DNA of 55,493 nucleotides, taken from the NCBI GenBank assembly GCA_944326425.1, contig CALVDX010000014.1:1-55493 (forward strand), read 5' to 3'. A program made the translations under genes and the position numbers. Within the stretch, counting starts at the first letter, position 1; each line of letters begins with the position of its first letter. The notes beneath the pieces were generated by a model. The model was not told the DNA's origin. It saw only the letters and a program-made list of their open reading frames with translations, and did not search any database. Shown one piece after another: positions 1-9,276 of the stretch. The stretch comes from Candidatus Gastranaerophilales bacterium. GTDB lineage: Bacteria > Cyanobacteriota > Vampirovibrionia > Gastranaerophilales > Gastranaerophilaceae.

Positions 1-17
1 TGGTCTCTTTTTATAAA

Positions 18-93
18 TGGTGGAGCGTAGGGGATTCGAACCCCTGACCCCGACACTGCCAGTGTCGTGCGCTACCAACTGCGCTAACGCCCC
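18..93 (-). tRNA. tRNA-Ala (anticodon GGC)
   Basis: A complete cloverleaf of 76 nt reads on the minus strand. The acceptor stem GGGGCGT pairs with ACGCTCC, the anticodon stem CGACA/TGTCG holds the loop CTGGCAG, and the T-loop is TTCGAAT. The third acceptor pair is G3-U70, the classical alanine identity element, which agrees with the GGC anticodon. The 3' CCA is encoded in the DNA, unlike the other two tRNAs in this window. Confidence 0.95.
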
Positions 94-176
94 GGATATT
101 TATTATTGTATAATAAAAAAAATTATATAAAAAGGGGAGAATATGTATTCTTTGAAAATATTTAGTAATTTTGTCG

Positions 177-267
177 CAGTGCTTCGCACTGAAAGAGTTC
201 TTGTCTCTTAATTAAAAAAAGAAGGAGCCTTGCGGCTCCTTGCTTTAAGTTTGGGCGAGAAGAGACT
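177..267. repeat. Direct repeat copy 1: duplicated tRNA-Leu tail plus terminator
   Basis: This 91-bp segment recurs almost unchanged 195 bp downstream (372-462). It contains the last 16 nt of the tRNA-Leu gene (252-267, identical to 447-462), the 15-nt linker and a full copy of the intrinsic terminator. The similarity stops abruptly inside the tRNA T-arm, so this copy has no intact tRNA. Confidence 0.85.
213..243 (-). terminator. Orphan copy of the tRNA-Leu terminator
   Basis: On the minus strand the hairpin GGAGCC-GCAA-GGCTCC is followed by a run of T. It is a second copy of the terminator after tRNA-Leu, carried by the duplicated segment. A transcript that reads through the first terminator would meet this one. 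Confidence 0.7.
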
Positions 268-371
268 CTCTTGCTCGGTCGCAATAAACGTGTCTCCGGA
301 TTTTGCATTGGCGGCATTCGCCTCCTTCGCAAAATCCCTCCGCACTCTGCTCCCTCGCGCTCGAACTCTAA

Positions 372-446
372 CAGTGCTTCGCTCTGAAAGAGTTCTTGTC
401 TCTTAATCAAAAAAAGAAGGAGCCTTGCGGCTCCTTGCTTTAAGTT

Positions 447-462
<16 letters not shown>
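372..462. repeat. Direct repeat copy 2: genuine tRNA-Leu tail plus terminator
   Basis: This is the copy attached to the intact tRNA-Leu gene. It matches 177-267 with only a few differences (for example gcactg versus gctctg). The 104 bp between the copies is GC-richer than the surroundings. Confidence 0.85.
409..437 (-). terminator. Intrinsic terminator of tRNA-Leu
   Basis: The minus strand reads a GC-rich hairpin, GGAGCC-GCAA-GGCTCC, followed by seven T, starting about 10 nt after the tRNA 3' end. This is a standard rho-independent terminator. Confidence 0.85.
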
Positions 463-528
<66 letters not shown>

Positions 529-831
529 GATTTCTATTTTTTTGTAGATTGTATTTTATCTGCTTTGTTCGGGGAAGAATACACCGGCTTTGCCTTGTTT
601 TCTTTTGCGGGGATGCATTCTTAATGCCTCCACCCTGTTATTCAAAGAATATCAGGTTTGTACCCCTAATGTCAATGCCCTTCTTAAAAAATTGTTAAGA
701 AGTATTTAAATATCATTTGTTTGCACTAGGAAACTCCGCAAAGAAATGTTAAAATAAAGTGTATAATTGTAAATTTTTTCTCAAATTTAAGCAATTTTTT
801 ACATTTATACATCTTAAATAGTTGCAAAGGT
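529..831. other. Intergenic region between tRNA-Leu and the c-di-GMP gene
   Basis: About 300 bp with no supportable gene. It must hold divergent promoters for tRNA-Leu and the gene at 832. A TATAAT hexamer sits at 762-767 on the plus strand, but I see no convincing -35 box at the right distance. Confidence 0.4.
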
Positions 832-2658
832 GTGGGCATAAGATTATTTAATATGAAGAATTTGGATAGCGGCAAAAAGAAAATATCTTCACCAAACGGG
901 AAAGACCTTATAGCAAAAGTAAATCTTTTGCGCGGCGGTTCTTCTCCCCGCTCCGGCTTGTTTACAAACCCGCTTGAAGCCAGAAATATCGGGCTTGATT
1001 ATGAAAATTTTATGACAGGATTTTGTACTCTCGGCCGTATTAATAATCCAAATATTCTCATTCACTCCCTTTACAAAATTATTCCGCCGCAGGTCGGGTG
1101 CCGCTTTATTGCAACCGGGATTTATAATGAAAAATCTAATTGTCTTAATCTTAAACTGCTTGATAAATTAGGTAATATTTATTCGTCAAAAATATTTTTA
1201 ACAGATACGGAAAACCCTGTAACAAAATGCTTTTTATCTTCGGAAACTATTGTTGTAGAGGATACGGAATTCCTTAAATTCGCATATTTTCACAAATCTC
1301 CGGCACTTATTCTTCCTATGATTTCGCTTGGAAGAACTATCGGGGTTATGATTATTTCCGGTTCACACCTTAGTCAGAATGCATCGCTTTACAAATTTAT
1401 TGCTGATTACACAGGGCTTGTTATTCATAACGGACTGCTGCTCGAAAAGTCTGCTGAAGTGGAGAAAACAGACGCCCTTACGCAGTTATACAACCACCGC
1501 GGGTTTCAGGAACGTCTGGCTAAAGAGTTTGAAGATGCTGAAAAGAATAAAAAACATCTTTCAATAGTTATGATGGATGTTAATAATATAACCAAAATTA
1601 ACCGCGAACTTTCCCACGCCAAAGGTGATGAGGTTATAAAACTTGTCGGCGAAAAAGTCCGGCAGAATATAAGAGAAGGTGATATTGCAGGGCGTTACGG
1701 CGGAGATGAAATCGCTATAATTTTACCCGACACAGATGTCGCACAGGCAAAGTATCTTGCAGAATATATTACATATTCTTTATCCTGCTGCTTTATTGAT
1801 GATGTGGGGCCGGTTAAAGTTTCTGTAGGGATTGCAACATACCCTGATTGTTCGCAGGATAAAGAAAAACTGCTTATACTTGCCGAACAGGCAATGTATA
1901 TTTCACAGGCAAAAGGGTATAAAGACGGGATGTCTGCAATTATCAGTTCTTCTGATTTCAATTTCTGGGACGATATGGCTCTCAAATCTTATGCCGAAGT
2001 TATCACAAAACGCCATGCACAGCTTGGAGTAAACTTTGAAGAAGAAATTATAGACAAATTCAATAATGAACAGATTAAATCTTCAAACCACCTTGCAGAA
2101 ATTGCAACATCACTGGCAGGTGCTATTGATGCAAAAGACCCGTATACCAAGGGGCACTCTACATCGGTTTCCCGGTACTCAGAGGCCCTGGCCCGGGCTG
2201 TTAATCTCCCAGAGTCTGAAATTGAACAAATTTCGCTTGGCGCACTTCTTCATGATGTGGGTAAAATAGGTATTCCTGAAAATGTTTTAAGAAAAACATC
2301 AAACCTCTCCGATGATGAATGGAAGATAATGAAACAACACCCTGTTATCGGAGCAGAAAAGGTATTGAAACCAAATCCTATATTGCGGGAGTTGATACCG
2401 ATTGTTAAATATCACCATGAACGTATTGACGGAAAGGGGTATCCAGACGGTCTTAAAGGAGATGAAATTCCGCTTGCGGCTCGTATAGTTGCGATTGCGG
2501 ATACATTTCACGCACTTGTCAGCGACAGACCGTATAGAAAGGGTATGCCTGTTGATAAAGCGTGTGAAATTCTGATGAGCGGAGCAGGTGTTCAGTGGGA
2601 TGAAGATTTGGTACGGAAATTTATTCAAATTGCGCCGTCACTTTCTTCAATGATATAA
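832..2658 (+). CDS. GGDEF and HD-GYP domain protein (c-di-GMP turnover)
   Basis: A 608-residue cytoplasmic protein. Residues about 60-205 resemble a GAF-type sensor. Residues about 210-370 form a diguanylate cyclase domain with the active-site loop GGDEI (290-294). An RxxD product-inhibition site (R281 to D284) lies five residues before it, as in feedback-inhibited cyclases. Residues about 420-600 form an HD-GYP phosphodiesterase with HD at 474-475 and HHE...GKGYP at 528-537. It may therefore both make and break c-di-GMP; which activity dominates cannot be told. No transmembrane segment is visible. The GTG start has an A/G-rich stretch almost abutting it, and an in-frame ATG at 853 is a real alternative. 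Confidence 0.93.
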   Translation: MGIRLFNMKNLDSGKKKISSPNGKDLIAKVNLLRGGSSPRSGLFTNPLEARNIGLDYENFMTGFCTLGRINNPNILIHSLYKIIPPQVGCRFIATGIYNEKSNCLNLKLLDKLGNIYSSKIFLTDTENPVTKCFLSSETIVVEDTEFLKFAYFHKSPALILPMISLGRTIGVMIISGSHLSQNASLYKFIADYTGLVIHNGLLLEKSAEVEKTDALTQLYNHRGFQERLAKEFEDAEKNKKHLSIVMMDVNNITKINRELSHAKGDEVIKLVGEKVRQNIREGDIAGRYGGDEIAIILPDTDVAQAKYLAEYITYSLSCCFIDDVGPVKVSVGIATYPDCSQDKEKLLILAEQAMYISQAKGYKDGMSAIISSSDFNFWDDMALKSYAEVITKRHAQLGVNFEEEIIDKFNNEQIKSSNHLAEIATSLAGAIDAKDPYTKGHSTSVSRYSEALARAVNLPESEIEQISLGALLHDVGKIGIPENVLRKTSNLSDDEWKIMKQHPVIGAEKVLKPNPILRELIPIVKYHHERIDGKGYPDGLKGDEIPLAARIVAIADTFHALVSDRPYRKGMPVDKACEILMSGAGVQWDEDLVRKFIQIAPSLSSMI

Positions 2659-2685
2659 TTAGAGTGGTAATATAAGAGGGATTTT

Positions 2686-3897
2686 GTGAATTTTTCATTT
2701 ATACACACGGCGGATATACACCTTGGGAGAGCGTTTGCGGATATTGATTATGACCTGTCGCCGGAACAAAAGAACATTATTAACACTGCTCACGAAAAAG
2801 CTCTTGAGGAATTGTGTGGTTTTGCAGTAGACAAAGAGGTTGACTTTGTTTTAATAGCCGGTGATACTTTCGATGAATGCGAGCATGATTTACACTCCAG
2901 ACTTGTTCTTTATAACTTTTTAAAGCGTCTTGAAACAAACGAGATTGGAGTATACATTGTACCGGGCAACCATGACCCTGAAAGTTCTTATACAAAAGAA
3001 TTAGAGTTTAAGGATTCAACGTATGTAAAAATTTTTGGTGTAAATACTCCCTCTGAAACACTTGTCATAAAAAACAGGGAAGGTGAAGAGGCTGCTATAA
3101 TTTATCCTTTCGGGTTTAAAACAACAGAATATCCTGCATCGCCCTGTAAAGTTCTTGAAAACGCAAAAAGCAAAGACCTGTTTAATATCGGCCTTATCCA
3201 TTGCGATAAGACCGGCGGGGAGAAAAACGTTTATGCCCCGTGTTCTGAAAAAGAACTTTTAGACTTAGGGTATGATTATTATGCTCTCGGACATATTCAC
3301 AAGCCGGATATAGGCGAAAAACTTGTATATCCCGGAACTATTCAGGCGCGCTCGCGTAAAGATACCGGTGAACACGGGTTTTGTTATGTAAATGTTGATA
3401 ACAACAGGATAGTTTCAAATGAGTTTGTAAAATGTGATAAAGTCAGATATTACAATTTGACTGTTTCTGTGACAGATGACGAAACGGAAATTGATACTAT
3501 TGAAAGAATCCGTAATCTGATTGATGAGTTTTCGCGCGGGGCAGAGCTTGTTATTATTAATCTTACCCTTGAAGGTATTTGCCGGTATAAAAAGATTGCA
3601 GATAATATTCTTAAAACGGAACTATCAACAAATAGAGTTATTATATCCGGAGTTGAGAATAATTCTGCTATTGATACAGATATTAATTTGATAAAAACGT
3701 CCGGCGGAGTTTTGGCGCAGATAGTTTTGGCATCCGAAAACGATGTTGAAATTATTGCGGCTGATACAAATAAGGAACTCGCGGAATTATTAAAATTATC
3801 ACAGGTGACAGATACAACATCGCTTGAATCGCGTGCCACGGAGATTGCACAGAATATTTGCAAAGAGATTTACGGAGGAGAAACTGAAAATGTATAA
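2686..3897 (+). CDS. YhaO/SbcD-like DNA exonuclease, metallophosphoesterase
   Basis: A 403-residue calcineurin-like phosphoesterase. All metal-binding motifs are visible: DIH at 10-12, GD at 59-60, GNHD at 94-97, H172 and GHIH at 202-205. The family holds the nuclease subunit of SbcCD/Mre11-Rad50-type complexes; the length and partner fit the YhaO branch. The start is GTG with an AGAGGG Shine-Dalgarno six bases upstream. It overlaps the next gene, its presumed ATPase partner, by 8 bp, implying translational coupling and a joint role in DNA end processing or repair. Confidence 0.9.
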   Translation: MNFSFIHTADIHLGRAFADIDYDLSPEQKNIINTAHEKALEELCGFAVDKEVDFVLIAGDTFDECEHDLHSRLVLYNFLKRLETNEIGVYIVPGNHDPESSYTKELEFKDSTYVKIFGVNTPSETLVIKNREGEEAAIIYPFGFKTTEYPASPCKVLENAKSKDLFNIGLIHCDKTGGEKNVYAPCSEKELLDLGYDYYALGHIHKPDIGEKLVYPGTIQARSRKDTGEHGFCYVNVDNNRIVSNEFVKCDKVRYYNLTVSVTDDETEIDTIERIRNLIDEFSRGAELVIINLTLEGICRYKKIADNILKTELSTNRVIISGVENNSAIDTDINLIKTSGGVLAQIVLASENDVEIIAADTNKELAELLKLSQVTDTTSLESRATEIAQNICKEIYGGETENV

Positions 3898-6430
3898 ACT
3901 GGTTATAAATTCCGTAAAAATTAATTCTGTAAACGGTCAGACTCTCCCGCTCAAAGAATTTGCCGGAGGATTTAATATTATTTGCGGGGCAAATGAGGCC
4001 GGGAAAAGCACTATGATGAAGTTTTTAAAAGAAGCGTTATTTTCTCCTAAGGATTTGACAGGCGATATTGAACTGGAAAAATCCGGTATAAAATATCTCG
4101 TTAAGGTTGACGGCAAAAAGAGTAAAAATGCGAGATTAAAGGTTTTGTCACCGGAAAATAAAAGTATTGAAGAAGTGTTGGAAGGGTTTGACAGAAATTT
4201 TTATCAAAGGGCCTTTACTATAAACCTTGATGATATAAATGCTGTTGATTCCGAGTTGTTTAGTCTTATTCAAGATCACAATGCACCTGCGCTGACAGAT
4301 TACAAATCAAAGCTGGAAGGGGAATTAAGAGAGTATTTAACAGAAAACTGGAAACCGAATAAAAAACTAACCGGATTAGTTAAAATGATTGCGGATGTTG
4401 ATTTCAGAATACGGGAATTATCAGGCAAGGAAGAGGAATATTCAAAAAATACTTCTTCAATTGCTATAATCAAACGTGAGATTGAAAATATTAGTAAACT
4501 TATTGAAAACAAAAAATTGTTTGCAGCATCGGTGGATTTGAAGATGCAGTTTGATAAACTTCAAGAAGAAACAGAAACAATAAAGAAAACATTTAATCAG
4601 AAGCTCTTTGATAACAAACAACTTTTCTATGAGTTAAGTAAGAAAACAGAACTGATAATCGGGTATTTTGAGGAAATTAACCAACTTGCCGCTTCAAAGA
4701 CAAAACAGGAGATTGATGAACAAATCGGGGGGATAAAACTAAGATATAACGTGGAACTTAATCTTGAACAGGCTGTGAAACTTGATGTTTCAAGAGAGAC
4801 TGAAGAAAGAGTAAGAGAGCTTATTTCGGAAATCGAAAACAGGAAAAATAATCTTGCAAATCTCGGGGATAAAAAACAGGATTTAATTAACAATATTCAA
4901 AAGATTAATGATGAGATTGATAATTTAAAATCGCGTGTTGGTAAACTGCAAATATCAGATATTAATTCCTATGAAACGTCAGTAAACGAATTAAAGTCGG
5001 CCGTGAGCAGCCTTACCGGGATGTCAGAAAATTTCGACGTTAATTTAGAGGGAGCACGTGTTGCCTTAAGAGATTTGTTTCTGTCGGTTTTTCTTGTATG
5101 CTTAGGGATATTTATGGCAGTATCATCGTCTGTTGTTTTGGGGATTGTGGTTGTTATTGCCGGACTTATTCTCGGCGGCTTAGCCTTGCCTATGCTTTTT
5201 AACCGGAATGATAATAACAAAGCGTCTGAAATTTATGATTATTTAAAGGCTAAAGTTATGCCCGTTTTGAATCGTACAGAGTTTCTGCATACGGCACCGG
5301 CGCTTGACAGAATAGCTTACGAGTGCGAAGGAAAATTAAATGAGTATAAGGCGCTAATCTCTGATATTGATAACAGGGAGAAAACACTTGTTTCCGGACA
5401 AAAAGAACTTGCTGATATTGAAGATAAAATGCGTGCTGTAGCAGAGGGTATTGATGAATGCACTTCTTCGCTTAAAACCTTAACTGCTGTTAACGATAAA
5501 GTTTTGCCCCCTAAGGGCTTTCTAGATTTTCTTGTGGAAGTTCGTGCGCTAAGGGAACTTTTGACACGGTTAGAAACAGAAAACGGAAGGAAAAAATCAC
5601 TTGAAGATGAGTGTAATAAGTACTTAGCCGGGTTTGCAGGATTTCTATCGGCTGCGGGCCTTGATAATTCACTGAGCCCGATGTTTTTGAGAGAGAAAAT
5701 TTGTGAAATCCAAAAAGAGATTGAAGAAAATGACAAATTAAAAAACCGGATAGAAGATAATAGTTTGAGGATGGGGGAAATAGAGCAGAAGTTGCTGCAA
5801 GTCACTGTAGAGGACAACTCTCCGGATAAATCTCAGGAAGCACTTGAAGGAACCTATGAAACCCTTATCAATGAGCGTGCACGGCTTATGCAGGATAAAA
5901 AGGGCCTTGAAGAGTTTGAAGGACTCGTAGGTTTGAGAAATGACAGAAACCTTTTGCAAAACAGGCTTAATGATATTGTAAATGATTTGTACTCAAAAAA
6001 ACTTGCATTAAATATAATAGAATACGCAGAAAAGCAACAGCGGGCAATAGAGCCAAATCTTATGAGTGCGGAAAAGCTCTTAAAAGAGATTACTGATGGG
6101 AAATATATAAGCGCAAACTTTGCAAATAAAACAATAACTTCGGCTGACGGTGAAACTAAAGAAGAAAATGAACTAAGCCGCGGGACAAAAGAACAGTTGT
6201 ATCTTGCGTTTAGATTGGGATATGCGCTTAATTACGGTAATGACGGGACTAAATACCGCCTGCCGCTTATTATTGATGATGCATTTGTTAATTTTGATAA
6301 GGAAAGGCTTTCTCATGTATTAAATGCGCTAGTGGAATTTGCAAAGACTAATCAGGTTTTATTTTTTACATGCCACAAAGATTATATTCTTTCGCTTGCG
6401 GGAGTCGGTGTAAACGTCGTGGATATTTAG
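3890..6430 (+). CDS. YhaN-like SMC-type ATPase (Rad50/SbcC family)
   Basis: An 846-residue protein from the ATG at 3890, preceded by GGAGG. The Walker A motif GANEAGKST lies at residues 33-41. Long coiled coils follow. The ABC signature SRGTKEQ and the Walker B segment LPLIIDDAF stand near the C-terminus, so the two ATPase halves must fold together. In the middle of the coiled coil lie two hydrophobic stretches (around residues 400-450) that look like a transmembrane hairpin, as in YhaN rather than SbcC, suggesting a membrane-attached complex. A longer reading frame starts upstream, but the Shine-Dalgarno and Walker spacing support 3890. It is convergent with the next gene, overlapping by 4 bp. 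Confidence 0.88.
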   Translation: MYKLVINSVKINSVNGQTLPLKEFAGGFNIICGANEAGKSTMMKFLKEALFSPKDLTGDIELEKSGIKYLVKVDGKKSKNARLKVLSPENKSIEEVLEGFDRNFYQRAFTINLDDINAVDSELFSLIQDHNAPALTDYKSKLEGELREYLTENWKPNKKLTGLVKMIADVDFRIRELSGKEEEYSKNTSSIAIIKREIENISKLIENKKLFAASVDLKMQFDKLQEETETIKKTFNQKLFDNKQLFYELSKKTELIIGYFEEINQLAASKTKQEIDEQIGGIKLRYNVELNLEQAVKLDVSRETEERVRELISEIENRKNNLANLGDKKQDLINNIQKINDEIDNLKSRVGKLQISDINSYETSVNELKSAVSSLTGMSENFDVNLEGARVALRDLFLSVFLVCLGIFMAVSSSVVLGIVVVIAGLILGGLALPMLFNRNDNNKASEIYDYLKAKVMPVLNRTEFLHTAPALDRIAYECEGKLNEYKALISDIDNREKTLVSGQKELADIEDKMRAVAEGIDECTSSLKTLTAVNDKVLPPKGFLDFLVEVRALRELLTRLETENGRKKSLEDECNKYLAGFAGFLSAAGLDNSLSPMFLREKICEIQKEIEENDKLKNRIEDNSLRMGEIEQKLLQVTVEDNSPDKSQEALEGTYETLINERARLMQDKKGLEEFEGLVGLRNDRNLLQNRLNDIVNDLYSKKLALNIIEYAEKQQRAIEPNLMSAEKLLKEITDGKYISANFANKTITSADGETKEENELSRGTKEQLYLAFRLGYALNYGNDGTKYRLPLIIDDAFVNFDKERLSHVLNALVEFAKTNQVLFFTCHKDYILSLAGVGVNVVDI

Positions 6431-7506
6431 GCCGCAGGCTTTGAATCTACTGTATAACTATTATCAATAATTATTGTATTTCTGATAAAGGAGTGCGCCA
6501 TTAAAAGAAGATAAGGGTTCATCTCGTTTGTTGCGGAAAGATTTACTTTTGCCTGGTGTTCGTCTTTATCCTCCTGTTTTGTAATCAATACTTCTATGTC
6601 AATATTTGTTTGTACGGCATTATTCTTCATTTCGTCCGTCAAGCGTTTGTGAAGAAGTTCTTTGGGGAATTCTTCAGAACATAAAATTAAAACATCTACA
6701 GAATTCTGGGTGGTAAGAGTGAGGGAGCCCTTTACGTTTCCATAATTTTTTGTTTGAATAAGCACTGTTATTACAGAATTAGAACTGTCGCTGTCCTCCG
6801 GCGGAGCACCCACTTCCAGCTCAAAACCGACACCCTGAGGGAGCGGCAGCCAGGGAAGGTAAAGGAGCATAAGACTTTTAAGTGTGGATTGCGGATTATT
6901 GTCATCAATCATTGAAACACAAGAGTTTAGAAGATTCATTGTTTCAAGAATTTGGCTGTTGTCTATACCCTGTTTGGAAGCATTTGTCATAACTGCAATA
7001 AGTTGTGTCATAGCTGCGCGTGAATTGGCACGGATTATGGAGGCCACATCGCTCATTCGTATCATGCCGCTGAAAATTAAATCAAGCTGCTGCTGCGCCT
7101 GTTGTGCAAGTGCTGTTTGCTTTCCTGTCTGGGGTTGCTGCATGAGTTGTTTAACATCTTCGGCATCACTAAATATTTGCATAAACCGCAGGTTGTTCAT
7201 GATATTATTTCTGTCAAGCCTGCTTTGCTGGAGTCTGAGCATAAGTTCCGCAAGCGATTGGGGAAGGTTAAGCAGCATTTTTATGTAGGCGGAGCGCTCC
7301 TGTCCCGCTATATAATTCATTTTTAATTGCTGTTGGGTAATTGTTTGGATTTGCATTTCGCGAATCAGGTTTTGTGCACCGGTTTGTGCTGCAGCTGAAA
7401 AACCGGTGTTGGATCCTGTTACATCTGCTCCCGCCGTACGTATTCCTGTGTATAAATTTTGTCCTTGCAGTCCGGCTATTATTCGCGAAACGTTAATATT
7501 TTCCAT
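6427..7506 (-). CDS. Unknown protein, possible FliK-like C-terminal domain
   Basis: A 359-residue protein I cannot assign to a family. There is no signal peptide and no membrane segment. The N-terminal half is Gln-rich and helical; about 115-145 contains many Q. The C-terminal third (about 215-310) has the beta-alpha pattern and a YGNV segment that recall the hook-length-control (FliK) C-terminal fold, but the match is weak and no flagellar genes are nearby. A TATAAT lies exactly six bases before the ATG and there is no Shine-Dalgarno sequence, so the mRNA may be leaderless. Its 3' end overlaps yhaN by 4 bp on the opposite strand. Confidence 0.75.
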   Translation of the reverse strand: MENINVSRIIAGLQGQNLYTGIRTAGADVTGSNTGFSAAAQTGAQNLIREMQIQTITQQQLKMNYIAGQERSAYIKMLLNLPQSLAELMLRLQQSRLDRNNIMNNLRFMQIFSDAEDVKQLMQQPQTGKQTALAQQAQQQLDLIFSGMIRMSDVASIIRANSRAAMTQLIAVMTNASKQGIDNSQILETMNLLNSCVSMIDDNNPQSTLKSLMLLYLPWLPLPQGVGFELEVGAPPEDSDSSNSVITVLIQTKNYGNVKGSLTLTTQNSVDVLILCSEEFPKELLHKRLTDEMKNNAVQTNIDIEVLITKQEDKDEHQAKVNLSATNEMNPYLLLMAHSFIRNTIIIDNSYTVDSKPAA

Positions 7507-7512
7507 ATCTTA

Positions 7513-7540
7513 ATTATAACAATAATGTCGGTTTAGTCCA
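7513..7540 (-). promoter_or_regulatory. Promoter placing the 7506 gene on a leaderless mRNA
   Basis: On the minus strand TGGACT (7535-7540) lies 16 bp from TATAAT (7513-7518), which is followed by six bases and then the ATG at 7506. No Shine-Dalgarno sequence fits in that space. Confidence 0.55.
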
Positions 7541-7543
7541 GTT

Positions 7544-8365
7544 TTAGTCCTTTGATATTTTGTCGTTTTTTGTTTCGTCTTTGATGTCATCATCGTCATC
7601 ATCATTGTTGTTCAATTCCTGCATTTTTTTGATGACTTTTTCATCAATTTTGGGCTGCGGAATTTCTATTATTTCTTTATATGATTTTTGTTCAAATAAG
7701 TCGGGTATACCGTTTTTATTTTTATCTACTGCAATTTCTATAAATGTTTGAGCTCCGGCGAGTAATCCGATTGTTGAAGATATAACTTTGGAAATACCGT
7801 TTTTGGCAATTGTATTAATAAATTTTTCATCAAACCGTTTCAAGTCCTCTGCGTTCAAATCCTGAACTTTTGTCTTAGCTGCCTTTGCATAGCGTTCAAG
7901 TTCTATATCTTTGTGTATACCTGTTCTTGAATAATTTTTTACTCTTTGCGGTATACTTATCAGGAATTTTTTTGTTCCCCTGACAAATGCGTTTCCCTTT
8001 TCCGGATTAAGTTTGTCAAGCGGTTTTGTGCAGAAGCGGAAACCTTTTCTGAGTCCGTCTGCAATACTGTCGAGATAAATTGTATGGTTTCTTATTGAAT
8101 CCATGATCGACTTGGTAATTCTTTTACCGGTAAAGAAGGCCGCAACTGCAAGCCCGAGGGTCATAAGTATGTTTATGGCTTTTCGGCTTTTAACTTTTCC
8201 TTCGTTTGCCATATCAGCCATAGTATCATTGACGGTATCAACTCCTGGAATTTTATCTAAATCAATGGCTTTAAGTGACGCATTCTGGTTTTCATGCGTC
8301 TTTTGTTTTTTATCTGTACCCCTGAATGTCGGAGATTGTATATTGTAGTTTATACCGACAGACAT
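7544..8365 (-). CDS. Lineage-specific protein with N-terminal SPTFRG motif
   Basis: A 273-residue protein with no recognised family. It has the short N-terminal motif SPTFRG at residues 11-16, related to motifs in other proteins of this window. One hydrophobic segment (around residues 65-80) could cross or touch the membrane. The C-terminus ends in a run of Asn and six Asp followed by Lys/Asp-rich sequence. The start has an AGGAGC Shine-Dalgarno. I infer a structural or surface role only from composition; function is unknown. Confidence 0.75.
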   Translation of the reverse strand: MSVGINYNIQSPTFRGTDKKQKTHENQNASLKAIDLDKIPGVDTVNDTMADMANEGKVKSRKAINILMTLGLAVAAFFTGKRITKSIMDSIRNHTIYLDSIADGLRKGFRFCTKPLDKLNPEKGNAFVRGTKKFLISIPQRVKNYSRTGIHKDIELERYAKAAKTKVQDLNAEDLKRFDEKFINTIAKNGISKVISSTIGLLAGAQTFIEIAVDKNKNGIPDLFEQKSYKEIIEIPQPKIDEKVIKKMQELNNNDDDDDDIKDETKNDKISKD

Positions 8366-8540
8366 ATTAAGCTCCTATACACTACCTATATATAATAAAA
8401 CATCAATTTGATAAAAATTGTTTATTTTTAGTTTTTACCGGGATGTTTTGTTACAAAAGTTAATATATTTAGAAGAGACAATAAATTAAAATATCATTTT
8501 GAACCTGGTTTCACAACTGTCCTGAATGATTTCATATTAT

Positions 8541-8814
8541 TTTATCGGGGGCTATGCACTCCCGAACCCCGCACCAAATTTCTTTCTTGTCTTGAATTGC
8601 TCGCATTAAACGGCATTACTGGCAAAAACTCACGTTTTGCCCTCCAGCCTCTGCTCGCAATTCGCTTTGTTTTGCGATGACAAAAGAAAGAAAATTTGGA
8701 CAAAGAAAGAAAAACTACGCTCCCGAATACAGTTTCTAAACTCAATCCGAGTCTCGTTAACTCGCTTCGCTCAGACAAAACGAGGTTTGTAATTGTTTCG
8801 TTAAGAAACTGTAG
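8541..8814. repeat. Left arm of long imperfect inverted repeat
   Basis: About 270 bp that recurs in reverse orientation at 9277-9463, across the small gene at 8867. The outer end, starting TTTATCGGGGGCTATGCAC, and the inner end, GTTTCGTTAAGAAACT, both have clear counterparts. This arm has an extra insert of roughly 85 bp (about 8588-8680) that the right arm lacks. Confidence 0.85.
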
Positions 8815-8866
8815 AAAAAGTAGAAAAACTCAGCATGACAAATTGAGTTTTACTGGACACTAGTGC

Positions 8867-9145
8867 TTATTTAACAAGACTGAATGCAAGGATTTTATCA
8901 ATATTAACGTGCAGCCAGTCAAAATTTTGGCTCGGGTATTCTTCGCAGTCTCCGTTATCTTCACAGGGATAAAGGTCGTTTAAGTAAATGACTATTGCAT
9001 TTGTAAGGTTTAGAAAATAGTCGTTGTTACATTCATCGCAATTATATATGTGTCCTACAATTTTAAGCCTGTTTGTAAAAATTACAATTTTATCGGTGTT
9101 GCTTTTGTCTATTATGTTTTTGATTTTTTTAATCATATCAGTCAT
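8867..9145 (-). CDS. Small unknown protein inside the inverted-repeat cassette
   Basis: From the ATG at 9145, preceded by AGGAGG at a good distance, the protein has 92 residues. An upstream TTG in frame is less likely because the Shine-Dalgarno would lie inside the gene. After a lysine-rich helix the sequence has alternating hydrophobic strands, a CDEC pair and more cysteines further on, and ends VNIDKILAFSLVK. The strand pattern is compatible with a small beta-barrel, but I recognise no family. Its placement between inverted repeats suggests it could be mobile cargo. Confidence 0.65.
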   Translation of the reverse strand: MTDMIKKIKNIIDKSNTDKIVIFTNRLKIVGHIYNCDECNNDYFLNLTNAIVIYLNDLYPCEDNGDCEEYPSQNFDWLHVNIDKILAFSLVK

Positions 9146-9276
9146 TATGGTTTGCCTCCTACTCAAGAGTATTATTTATTTAAAGCAGGAGTTTGACTAT
9201 CCCCTTTACGGCTATTTTAATAACTGATTGAGGAAGTCTGAATATGCTATCAATTGACAACTTTTACGCTTATTAT

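Noticed and set aside
162-410. An 82-codon frame between the tRNA genes
   Set aside because: It is made of the duplicated tRNA tail and terminator sequence.
5317-5817. A long antisense frame (166 codons) inside the yhaN-like gene; similar ones at 10947-11468 and 41360-41926
   Set aside because: All mirror a well-supported gene on the other strand; composition explains them.
8542-8778. A 78-codon frame on the minus strand inside the left inverted-repeat arm
   Set aside because: It lies wholly in the repeat, a similar reading appears in the other arm, and there is no ribosome binding site. Treated as a chance frame in a repeat.
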